DNA of 19,597 nucleotides from Anaerolineae bacterium (GTDB lineage Bacteria; Chloroflexota; Anaerolineae; JAFGEY01), in the NCBI GenBank assembly GCA_016931365.1, contig JAFGEY010000417.1:1-19597 (forward strand). The letters are read 5' to 3'. A model generated the notes under the pieces. That model was not told the origin of the DNA, ran no database searches, and saw only the letters and a program-made list of their open reading frames with translations. Shown piece by piece: positions 1 to 6,098 of the stretch (position 1 is its first letter; every line of letters starts with the position of its first letter). The position numbers and the translations under genes were made by a program.

Positions 1-175
1 AGTCAGCCAGAGACAAGATGAACCGGCATTATGTCGATGTTAACGTTGCAAACGAAAAATTTAAAGAAACTTAGTTTCCGGTGTATTCAACCTCAAGCCG
101 GCGGATTGGAAGCAGTTGCGCGAGACAATCGACCGCTATATTACGCAGCTAGAGTCTGCCGGTGAAACAGAATAA
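1..175 (+). pseudogene. Tail of an unrecognised gene, apparently frame-broken
   Basis: Two short open stretches in different frames run through here. Frame starting at base 3 reads SARDKMNRHYVDVNVANEKF and stops at the TAG at 72-74. A second stretch, 65-175, has no ATG, GTG or TTG near its beginning and reads on through FNLKPADWKQLRETIDRYI to a TAA at 173-175. The second piece looks protein-like (amphipathic helix, charged tail), which suggests the 3' end of a gene whose frame was broken around 60-75, or a sequencing indel. I do not recognise the family and the window edge hides the rest. It could also be non-coding. Confidence 0.3.
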
Positions 176-315
176 GATTGCCCTGTCCGCTCTGCTTTGA
201 AAAGCTTTGCTTCACAGCCTCGATTGCTGTCCAGGATGCTCATTTGCTCGACAAGGGTTTCGCGCAGGGGCCGTTCTGGGCACACTGTTTTCCCCCAGGC
301 TTCAGACTAGAGTCG
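176..315. other. Intergenic stretch, nothing recognised
   Basis: Short open frames exist here, but none has a ribosome binding site or a protein-like composition. I see no hairpin, tRNA or repeat. The promoter of the next gene begins directly after this stretch. Confidence 0.4.
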
Positions 316-344
316 TTGACATCCCCTCGTCTCTGTCATACAAT
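316..344 (+). promoter_or_regulatory. Housekeeping-type promoter of the zinc-ribbon/propeller gene
   Basis: TTGACA at 316-321, a 17-nt spacer and TACAAT at 339-344, so the -35 is perfect and the -10 has one mismatch. Transcription should start near 351, giving a leader of about 50 nt before the ATG at 401. Confidence 0.75.
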
Positions 345-400
345 GAAAGACAGGATGAACCCACCCGGTGGTTCAAGTCCGCCTTGACAGGAAGGTATCT

Positions 401-2200
401 ATGGCTACATCCAGTCTTCATTCATTAAGCTGCCCCAACTGTGGGGCGCCGCTGGAATTCGCCGAGGGCCAGACCAAGCTGCGCTGCGGATTTTGCGGCT
501 CGCGCATCGAACGCTCCGATGAAGCACTGACCGACGACGACCTGGCCCAGGTGCTCCAGGTCCATCTGGTGAACGGCCAGATCTCATCAACGCAATCCTC
601 TTCAGCCCGGCATTTCGTGATCAAGATGCAGAACAACCAGCCGGTAGTGATCGCCGTCGACGTCAAAACACCATCCGTGCAGGCTGCCCCTATACGCCGG
701 CCGTCCAGATCACGTTCGGGCGGCTGTGCGCTGGTGGTGGGCATCCTGTTTATCGTGCTGACGGTGGGGCTTCCGATTAGCCTGGCCTTGTTTAATGTCA
801 AACAGGTGGCACAGGTGATCCGGGCCGTTTTCTCCGGTAACCTGGATGAGGCGCGCACGGCAGCGTCCACGGTCAACCGGCGCATCCTGGTTCGCTCGGC
901 AGGCGCATTGATCCCCTCCTCGTCCGATGGGCAGCCGGACCTGGTGGTGATGACCTCGCAGTACTCGCTAAATGGCGATGGCTATGAGCAGCGGCTGGTC
1001 GCGCTCGGCAGCAGCGAACCCAAGATGCTCTGGCAAAGCGAAGCGCTGGACCGGGATGTGTGGAACGTGCCCATCCAGGCCGAGGATGATCTGGTGTTTA
1101 CGTTGACCGGCACGCAACTACTGGCGATAAGCCGCGTCGATGGACAAACAGTCTGGTCGGCGACGCTGGCCGATCAGGTTGAATTGAACCTCTGCGTCGA
1201 TTGTTTTCGCGCGCACGAGGGTCGCGTCTTTGCCTTGAGCGACGACGGCACGCTGCAGGCTTACAATGCGCGTACCGGCGCATTATTGTGGAGTTATCGG
1301 GCGGAGCAAGATTCGCCGCGCGGACTCTATCTGCTGGCCGGACGGCCAGCTTTTATGGATCGGGTGGACATCAAAGGCGTCTTGCGCGTGTTCGATCCGG
1401 CCACCGGTCAGATGCAGACCGTACAGCCAGCCTGCGCGAGCGGCACCGACGCGGATCGGCCGGAATATGCCGACTGGACGACCCCGCTCTACCTGTCGCC
1501 GGACGAGGCCTCTTTTTATGTCCTTTTTGATGACAGTGTGCTGTGCGTCCAACGCCGCGATAGCCAGACGCTGGATGAGGCTTGGAGCACCCCCTTTGCA
1601 GCAAGGACATCCTATGATGCGGCGATCTTGATCGCCCCGGATCGGGTCTATCTCTCTTCCAAAAGCACGCTTGCGTCCATTGCCACTGCCGATGGACAGC
1701 TTGAAATTTTGCACAGCGATCCAGATTATGACCTGGCACCGCTGGCCGTCAGCGGCGATACGTTGATCGTGCGCGCCAAGCGCACGCGCGGCTCCGAACA
1801 GTGGGCGCTGTGGGGGATTGGTGCAGGTGCATCGGTTGCGACAGCCGACGGTCCTCTATGGACTTTTGATCTGGGCGACAGCCGGCCGCTCGACAAATGG
1901 AGCGGGATCATCTCGGACGGCAAGTCGGTCTGGATGGTGCGACCGATCGCCACCGGTCTGGCCGTGCTGCGCGTAGAGGCCGCCGAGGATGACGTGTCGC
2001 ACGCCATCCAGTTGGACACACTCAACGTCCAGACCGGCGCGGTCGAGAGCACGCAGCGCGTCAAGCTGGGGATCAAAACGATCATCCTCAGCTCGCCCGC
2101 CGTGTTCGGTTGGCGAGGGGATACGATGTGGATGTCCATCGAAAGCCAGGTGATCGGCCTGGATGTGGCCGCCGCCGAGATCATCTATCGATGGCCGTAG
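401..2200 (+). CDS. Zinc-ribbon, single-TM protein with PQQ-like beta-propeller domain
   Basis: 599-residue membrane protein. Residues 11-33 form a zinc ribbon with two Cys pairs (CPNCG at 11-15, CGFCG at 29-33). A hydrophobic segment at about 108-131 is a single transmembrane helix preceded by basic residues (RRPSRSR). The remaining ~450 residues hold repeated DGQ-x-x-W and TG-x-LLW strands (for example DGQTVWSATL and ARTGALLWSYR) typical of PQQ-like/WD-type beta-propellers, so the propeller probably lies outside the cell and the ribbon inside. Start: an in-frame GTG at 368 exists, but the ATG at 401 has AGGAAGG at 389-395 with 5-nt spacing and lies downstream of the promoter. Function is unknown; a binding or scaffold role is inferred from the fold only. 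It is transcribed alone and ends at a hairpin facing murJ. Confidence 0.8.
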   Translation: MATSSLHSLSCPNCGAPLEFAEGQTKLRCGFCGSRIERSDEALTDDDLAQVLQVHLVNGQISSTQSSSARHFVIKMQNNQPVVIAVDVKTPSVQAAPIRRPSRSRSGGCALVVGILFIVLTVGLPISLALFNVKQVAQVIRAVFSGNLDEARTAASTVNRRILVRSAGALIPSSSDGQPDLVVMTSQYSLNGDGYEQRLVALGSSEPKMLWQSEALDRDVWNVPIQAEDDLVFTLTGTQLLAISRVDGQTVWSATLADQVELNLCVDCFRAHEGRVFALSDDGTLQAYNARTGALLWSYRAEQDSPRGLYLLAGRPAFMDRVDIKGVLRVFDPATGQMQTVQPACASGTDADRPEYADWTTPLYLSPDEASFYVLFDDSVLCVQRRDSQTLDEAWSTPFAARTSYDAAILIAPDRVYLSSKSTLASIATADGQLEILHSDPDYDLAPLAVSGDTLIVRAKRTRGSEQWALWGIGAGASVATADGPLWTFDLGDSRPLDKWSGIISDGKSVWMVRPIATGLAVLRVEAAEDDVSHAIQLDTLNVQTGAVESTQRVKLGIKTIILSSPAVFGWRGDTMWMSIESQVIGLDVAAAEIIYRWP

Positions 2201-2205
2201 AGCAA

Positions 2206-2255
2206 TAGAACCCAGGTTTTGGTGAGCAAGCCCGCTTGCAAGAACCTGGGTTCTA
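2206..2255. terminator. Long two-tier hairpin between convergent genes
   Basis: TAGAACCCAGGTT at 2206-2218 pairs perfectly with AACCTGGGTTCTA at 2243-2255, and two more pairs (one wobble) extend the stem to 15 bp. Inside the loop a second hairpin forms, GCAAGC (2226-2231) with GCTTGC (2234-2239). It starts 6 nt after the propeller gene's stop, and its right arm contains the murJ stop codon (2253-2255). It could end transcription in both directions. A clean T-run is lacking, so an mRNA-end or REP-like repeat element is an alternative. Confidence 0.6.
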
Positions 2256-3785
2256 CCGGTTCAAAGCTTGCAACACCCAACGCAGCCCTTCGACCTGCAG
2301 CACCAACGCGGCCAACAGGTAAGTCAGCCCACCTGCTGCCGCCCCCGCAATTACCAACGGGAACGCTCCCAGGCCGGATTGCTCTCCGAACCACACCACG
2401 CCATAGACGACGATGCCCATGACCAGCGTGGCGGCGAGTATGCGCAGCAGCGACTGGAGTGTCTGTCGCCCATCGACTCCCTTCCAGCGATGGCGCAGGA
2501 TAAGTAACAGCGCCACCACCTCGACCGAGATCGCTACCGAATTAGCCAGCGCCAGCCCGCCGTGCCCCATCACCCCTTGCAGTGCCAGCCCGAGCGCAAT
2601 GTTAAATCCCGCCGACCCGGCAGCGACCAACAGCGGCGTCACCGTATCCTGTTGGGCAAAGAATGCGCGCGCCGCCAGTTCGAGACAGGCGTGGCCGACC
2701 AACCCCAGCGCATAAAAGCGCAGCGCCACATAGACCGCCTCGGTCGCGGCAGCGTCAAACGCGCCGCGCTGGTAGAGAAGTTGTAGCAGCGGGCGGCCCA
2801 GCAAAATCAAGCCCAGCGTCGCGGGCACGGTCAGGGCCAGCACGGCGCGCATAGTTTCGCCCAACGTGCCTCGCAGCCCATTGATGTCGCCGCGCGCGGC
2901 CAGATCGGACAGCGTGGGCAGTGCAACCAGCCCAAATGCCGTGCCGATGATCGTCTCGGGCAGTTGCATGGCGTCCCATCCCCACTCCAGCGCGCTGACG
3001 TTGCCCGGGCCGAGGCGCGAGGCCAGGTTCGACGTCGCCAGCACGGTCAGGTGAAAGATGCCCAGGTCAAGCACGCGCGGGCCCATCAGCAGGGCCACCT
3101 TGCGCACCGCAGGGCTGCGCAGTCCCAGCACCGGCTGCCAGCGAAAGCCAAAGCGCAGCAGCGCCGGTATCTTGATCGCCAGATGAAGCGCTGCACCGAT
3201 AATCGCCCCAACCGCCAGTCCGCGGACGCCCCAGTGGGGGGCCAGCCACCAGGCCGCCGCCGTGATGCCCAGCGGGTAGACCACCGGGGCCAGCGCCGGA
3301 AAGAGAAAATGCTTGAAACCGTGCAAGATGCTGGTTTGCACGGCGCTGATGCCAAAGATCAGCGTCGAGACCAGCACCAAGCGCATCGTCGTCACCGTTT
3401 CGGCCTGCGCTTGAGCGTCAAAGCCGGGGGCGACCAGGACGCGCACCAGCCAGGGGGCCAGCATCCCTGCCAGCAAAGCCAGGACGCCGACTAGGACGAT
3501 CACCAGGTTGGCGACCGCACTGGACAGTTTCCAGGCCGCCTGGCGACCGCCGCTGGCCAGCAGGCCAGCAAAAACGGGGATAAACGCCGTCGCCAGCGAG
3601 CCGCCGGCCACGATCGTAAAGAGAAAATCGGGCAGTTTAAAGGCGGCATAATAGGCGTCGAGTTGGGCGCCGATGCCAAACTGCCGCGCAATGATCGCGT
3701 TGCGCAATAATCCGGCAGCGGCGGCAAGGCCAAATGATGCCGCGACCAACAGGGTATTGAGCACGAGATGTCGTCGATTTTCCAT
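2253..3785 (-). CDS. murJ: Lipid II flippase MurJ (MVF family)
   Basis: 510-residue polytopic membrane protein of the MATE-like MVF family, which moves the peptidoglycan precursor lipid II across the cytoplasmic membrane. The N-terminus has the family hallmarks: GLLRNAIIARQFG at residues 25-37 and DAYYAAFKLPDFLF followed by GGSLATAFIPVF at about 43-72. About 14 hydrophobic segments cover the whole length, and the size matches the usual ~500 residues. The ATG at 3785 is 5 nt after the stop of the peptidase/TPR gene, and a GGAGAG lies in the last codons of that gene, so the two are probably translated from one message. The stop codon is part of the intergenic hairpin at 2206-2255. Recognition of the family is firm. 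Confidence 0.93.
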   Translation of the reverse strand: MENRRHLVLNTLLVAASFGLAAAAGLLRNAIIARQFGIGAQLDAYYAAFKLPDFLFTIVAGGSLATAFIPVFAGLLASGGRQAAWKLSSAVANLVIVLVGVLALLAGMLAPWLVRVLVAPGFDAQAQAETVTTMRLVLVSTLIFGISAVQTSILHGFKHFLFPALAPVVYPLGITAAAWWLAPHWGVRGLAVGAIIGAALHLAIKIPALLRFGFRWQPVLGLRSPAVRKVALLMGPRVLDLGIFHLTVLATSNLASRLGPGNVSALEWGWDAMQLPETIIGTAFGLVALPTLSDLAARGDINGLRGTLGETMRAVLALTVPATLGLILLGRPLLQLLYQRGAFDAAATEAVYVALRFYALGLVGHACLELAARAFFAQQDTVTPLLVAAGSAGFNIALGLALQGVMGHGGLALANSVAISVEVVALLLILRHRWKGVDGRQTLQSLLRILAATLVMGIVVYGVVWFGEQSGLGAFPLVIAGAAAGGLTYLLAALVLQVEGLRWVLQALNR

Positions 3786-3790
3786 CCGCT

Positions 3791-5239
3791 CTACTCTCCC
3801 AGCGCGGCCAGCGCTTCCGCGGCCTGGGCATAATCGGGATTCAAGGTCAGCGCGCGGCGAAATGCCCGCACCGCGCCATCACCGTCGCCGGCGGCCTGAA
3901 GGCCCATCCCCAGCCAATAGTGAACCTCTTCGACATACTCGGTCACGTCGAGCGTGGCCCTGGCTAGCGCGATCAATTCCTTGTACCGTCCGGTGCAATA
4001 GTACGCCTCAAAGGGGCCAAATTGATACCACAGCATGCGCCAGGGCAGGCCGATCGTTCGCGCCTGGTCATACGCGCCCGCCGCGCGCTCAAACGCTTGC
4101 GCGGCCACCAGGTCGGTGCCCAGGTTGAACCAGGCAAAAGGGTCTTCGGGCCGCTGCCGCACTTTTTTGTCGGCGCTTTCCAGCGCGCGCTGCCACATCG
4201 CGGCGTCGTCGAAATCGCTGCCCAGGATGCTGCGCACGAGCGGCTCCATCTCGGCTCGGTAGATCACGACGTAGGTGTGATTAAATACCGCCCACCATTG
4301 CTCTGTCTGTTCGTAGAGCAGGCGAATGCCTTGATAGGGCTGGTCGGGATCGACGCCGACACTGATAAAGGAATCATAGGCGATCCATTCTTGCCGCGCG
4401 TCGTCATAGCCGGTTAGCAAACGATAGTGTCCCAGGCCCTCGCCCGGCTCCTCTTCGACCCACGACCGGATCATAACCGGAAGGCCGTTGCTCAAGAACA
4501 GGCCAAGCCGATCGGCATCGCCGTTGACCCGCACCAGGGCCTCGAGGCCCTGCGTCCGCGCAAAGGCGGCCAGTTCTTCGGGGCCGACGTTTTTGTCTTC
4601 TCGATTGGGCCGCATCCCGGCGGCCACGTCAGCCTGACCGAGCTGAATGCCAAAATAGCTGAGGTGCATCGCCAGCGTCGCCGGGCCGCAGTTGTTCCAC
4701 GTCTGCCACATGTGCGTCAATCCGATCAACTCGACAGATGCGCGTGCCGGCTGGTGGATGGGCACAGGCGTCAGAGTTGGTGTAGCGGTTCCGGTCGGCG
4801 ATGGCGTGGACGGTTTTTCTGGCGACACACTTGTGCATGACGGAGTGCTTTTGGGCGGCACAACAGCCGTTTGTGTCGCCCCGGCGACGGGCTGCGTCGT
4901 CGCGACAGACCGTGTCGTCTCGACAGGCCGTGTCGTCGCGACAGGCCGTGTCGGCATTGGCAGCGATGGGGCCGGCCACCTCGTTGCTGTTGCACCCTGG
5001 GCATCATAGGCAATCGGCGTAGGCACCAGCGCAGGATGGGGGCGCCGGGCGGCGATCTCGGCGCGCACGCGCAGTACAAAATCCTCCAAGCTGCCATAGC
5101 GGATGCTGCCGGCGATCGCGAGTACCACAACGCCGATGGATGCCAACAAGAATGCCAGCACCAATAGTTTAGCGATCAAGCCAACGAGCCTACTCTTCTC
5201 ACCTCGCGCCGGGCCGCCACCAGCACCACAATTGCGCAT
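3791..5239 (-). CDS. Membrane-anchored C39-like cysteine peptidase with TPR repeats
   Basis: 482 residues. A transmembrane segment (about 22-45) is followed by an extracellular Thr/Pro-rich stalk (about 66-165) that includes a six-residue repeat (RPVATT and variants, 98-119). Next comes a C39-like (Peptidase_C39_2) domain at about 172-330 with WNNCGPATLAMHLSYFG (Cys184), GHYRLLTGYDD (His271) and AYDSF (Asp289), a plausible catalytic triad with Gln179. TPR-like helices fill about 365-482, ending NPDYAQAAEALAAL. Start: the open frame reaches 5266, but the ATG at 5239 has AGAAAGGA with 4-nt spacing. The protein is predicted to act on peptides or proteins at the outer surface; the substrate is unknown. 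It is first in a pair with murJ, which may hint at a cell-envelope role. Confidence 0.8.
   Translation of the reverse strand: MRNCGAGGGPARGEKSRLVGLIAKLLVLAFLLASIGVVVLAIAGSIRYGSLEDFVLRVRAEIAARRPHPALVPTPIAYDAQGATATRWPAPSLPMPTRPVATTRPVETTRSVATTQPVAGATQTAVVPPKSTPSCTSVSPEKPSTPSPTGTATPTLTPVPIHQPARASVELIGLTHMWQTWNNCGPATLAMHLSYFGIQLGQADVAAGMRPNREDKNVGPEELAAFARTQGLEALVRVNGDADRLGLFLSNGLPVMIRSWVEEEPGEGLGHYRLLTGYDDARQEWIAYDSFISVGVDPDQPYQGIRLLYEQTEQWWAVFNHTYVVIYRAEMEPLVRSILGSDFDDAAMWQRALESADKKVRQRPEDPFAWFNLGTDLVAAQAFERAAGAYDQARTIGLPWRMLWYQFGPFEAYYCTGRYKELIALARATLDVTEYVEEVHYWLGMGLQAAGDGDGAVRAFRRALTLNPDYAQAAEALAALGE
4883..4948 (-). repeat. 18-bp tandem repeat in the stalk of the C39/TPR gene
   Basis: About 3.7 copies of an 18-bp unit, read on the minus strand, encode RPVATT, RPVETT, RSVATT and QPVA (residues 98-119). 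The core CGACAGGCCGTGTCGTCG is visible on the plus strand. It lengthens the Thr/Pro stalk and is a likely site of copy-number variation. Confidence 0.75.
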
Positions 5240-5280
5240 CTGATCCTTTCTGCATCGCCAGTTCAAGCATGTGGATCGAC

Positions 5281-5309
5281 ATTATACCTGGGTGAGAAGC
5301 CCTGGTCAA
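5281..5309 (-). promoter_or_regulatory. Promoter of the C39 peptidase/murJ pair
   Basis: Read on the minus strand: TTGACC (5309-5304), 17-nt spacer, TATAAT (5286-5281). The predicted start near 5274 gives a leader of about 35 nt to the ATG at 5239. Confidence 0.75.
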
Positions 5310-5336
5310 GCATTCAGAATAGTCGTCATGCACCTT

Positions 5337-5366
5337 GACCGTTCCGGTCGTTCGACCGGAGCGGTC
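5337..5366. repeat. 30-nt near-perfect palindrome in the divergent region
   Basis: Two 14-nt arms around a TT centre (core CCGGTCGTTCGACCGG); all positions pair apart from one T-G wobble. It lies about 30 nt upstream of the C39/murJ -35 and about 60 nt upstream of the rhodanese -35. It has no T-run and follows no gene end, so it is more likely a protein-binding or structural site than a terminator. The role is unknown. Confidence 0.6.
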
Positions 5367-5425
5367 GCCTTGCACCACCAAACATGAAAATGGCCTCTGC
5401 TCACCCGTCTTGATCCAACAAGTAG

Positions 5426-5454
5426 TTGACAAAAATACTCAACTATAGTATGAT
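5426..5454 (+). promoter_or_regulatory. Promoter of the rhodanese lipoprotein gene
   Basis: TTGACA (5426-5431), 17-nt spacer, TATGAT (5449-5454). The spacer and first part of the -10 are occupied by a 17-bp inverted repeat (5435-5451), so a protein bound there would block RNA polymerase. The predicted start is near 5461. Confidence 0.8.
5435..5451. promoter_or_regulatory. Putative Rrf2 operator at the rhodanese promoter
   Basis: ATACTCAACTATAGTAT is an imperfect dyad (ATACT...AGTAT arms). The same 17-mer with one change, ATACTCAACCATAGTAT, occupies the same place in the promoter of the Rrf2 regulator gene at 11055-11071. The shared position relative to -35 and -10 makes a common regulator likely; its identity as the local Rrf2 protein is an inference. 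Confidence 0.7.
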
Positions 5455-5554
5455 TGGTGTCATAGGACAACAGTCGAACGATGTTGCCATCCGACAAGAC
5501 CTGTTAAGCGCAGTGTAAACACAGTTTTCAAAATAATACATTAGAAAAGGATAA

Positions 5555-6043
5555 ATGATGTCTAAATTAAGATCGAGTTTATGGTGGATACCTGTCGTCA
5601 TCCTGATCATGGTCGGCTGTCAGCCATCAGCACAGATGACGCCAACGGTGGTGTCCTCGCCGACATCGCCGCCTGCGGCCAGGACGAGTGAGGGAAAAAC
5701 TTTGCCCGTCACCGCTTCCGATGTGCCGCGCATCAAGCCGGAAGACCTTAAATCGCTACTGGCGTCGGCGCGAAACATCATCGTCGTCGATGTCCGCGGG
5801 CACGAGGCCTATGCGGCAGGACACGTCCCCGGCGCGCTAGATATTCCTTATGCTGACGTCGAAGCGGCCTCCCAGCAGTTGCCCAAGGACACTAAAATTG
5901 TGTTCTATTGCGCTTGACCGGCTGAACAGAGCAGCGCCGGTTCGGCGCTGAAATTGTACCAGTTGGGCTTTACCGATGTGGATGCAGTGTTGGGCGGTTG
6001 GGCGGCGTGGGTTGCAGCAGGCTATCCCGTCGAAACAGAATAG
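5555..6043 (+). CDS. Rhodanese-domain lipoprotein, candidate selenoprotein (in-frame TGA as Sec121)
   Basis: 162 residues if the TGA at 5915-5917 is read through, only 120 if it stops there. The N-terminus is a lipoprotein signal with lipobox MVGC (Cys22), followed by a Ser/Thr/Pro linker to about residue 45. The rhodanese domain spans about 60-162: IIVVDVRGHEAYAAGHVPGA, then the active-site loop FYCA-(TGA)-PAEQSSA, then LYQLGFTDVDAVLGGWAAW and a TAG stop at 6041-6043. Related rhodaneses commonly carry YC-x-CP here, so the TGA replaces the second Cys. Nothing downstream is decayed: the frame, length and the closing GGWAAW motif are intact, and a SECIS-like hairpin follows. ATG at 5555 has GAAAAGG upstream (5558 is an alternative ATG). 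Expected role: sulfur or selenium transfer, or thiol redox chemistry, outside the membrane. The gene has its own promoter with an Rrf2-type operator. The alternative is a recent nonsense mutation from TGC or TGT. Confidence 0.7.
5932..5950 (+). promoter_or_regulatory. Putative bacterial SECIS hairpin
   Basis: CAGCGCCG (5932-5939) pairs perfectly with CGGCGCTG (5943-5950), leaving loop GTT (or GGTTC if the top pair opens). The loop begins 22 nt after the TGA at 5915-5917. This agrees with the known bacterial SECIS pattern: a coding-region hairpin just downstream of UGA, loop roughly 16-37 nt away, G among the first two loop bases. It sits inside the continuing reading frame. A GC-rich gene can make such hairpins by chance, so this alone is not proof. 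Confidence 0.6.
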
Positions 6044-6063
6044 AATGCACCCATTCGCTACCC

Positions 6064-6092
6064 TTGCTCACCCCTCTAAAGAATGATATAAT
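6064..6092 (+). promoter_or_regulatory. Promoter of the ROK kinase gene
   Basis: TTGCTC (6064-6069), 17-nt spacer, perfect TATAAT (6087-6092). The predicted start coincides with the ATG at 6099, so the message would be leaderless. It separates this operon from the rhodanese gene, which ends at 6043. Confidence 0.65.
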
Positions 6093-6098
6093 CGGGTC

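Larger units (their letters stand above)
5240..5554. other. 315-nt divergent control region without a gene
   Basis: This stretch holds, from left to right: the ribosome binding site and promoter of the C39/murJ pair (minus strand, 5244-5309), a strong 30-nt palindrome (5337-5366), the promoter and operator of the rhodanese gene (5426-5454), and a roughly 94-nt leader for the rhodanese gene with a GAAAAGG ribosome binding site at 5544-5550. No supported open reading frame is present. Confidence 0.7.

Noticed and set aside
61..75. Programmed -1 ribosomal frameshift at AAATTTAAAG
   Set aside because: The A-A-A-T-T-T-A heptamer is not in the X XXY YYZ phase relative to the upstream frame, and no downstream structure is seen.
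178..428. Short open frames before the propeller gene
   Set aside because: No ribosome binding site, unconvincing composition, and they run across the promoter at 316-344.
5915..5917. Alternative genetic code in which TGA is a sense codon
   Set aside because: Several well-supported genes here end with TGA at the expected family length (ROK kinase, CBS/ACT, truD, Rrf2, MFS).
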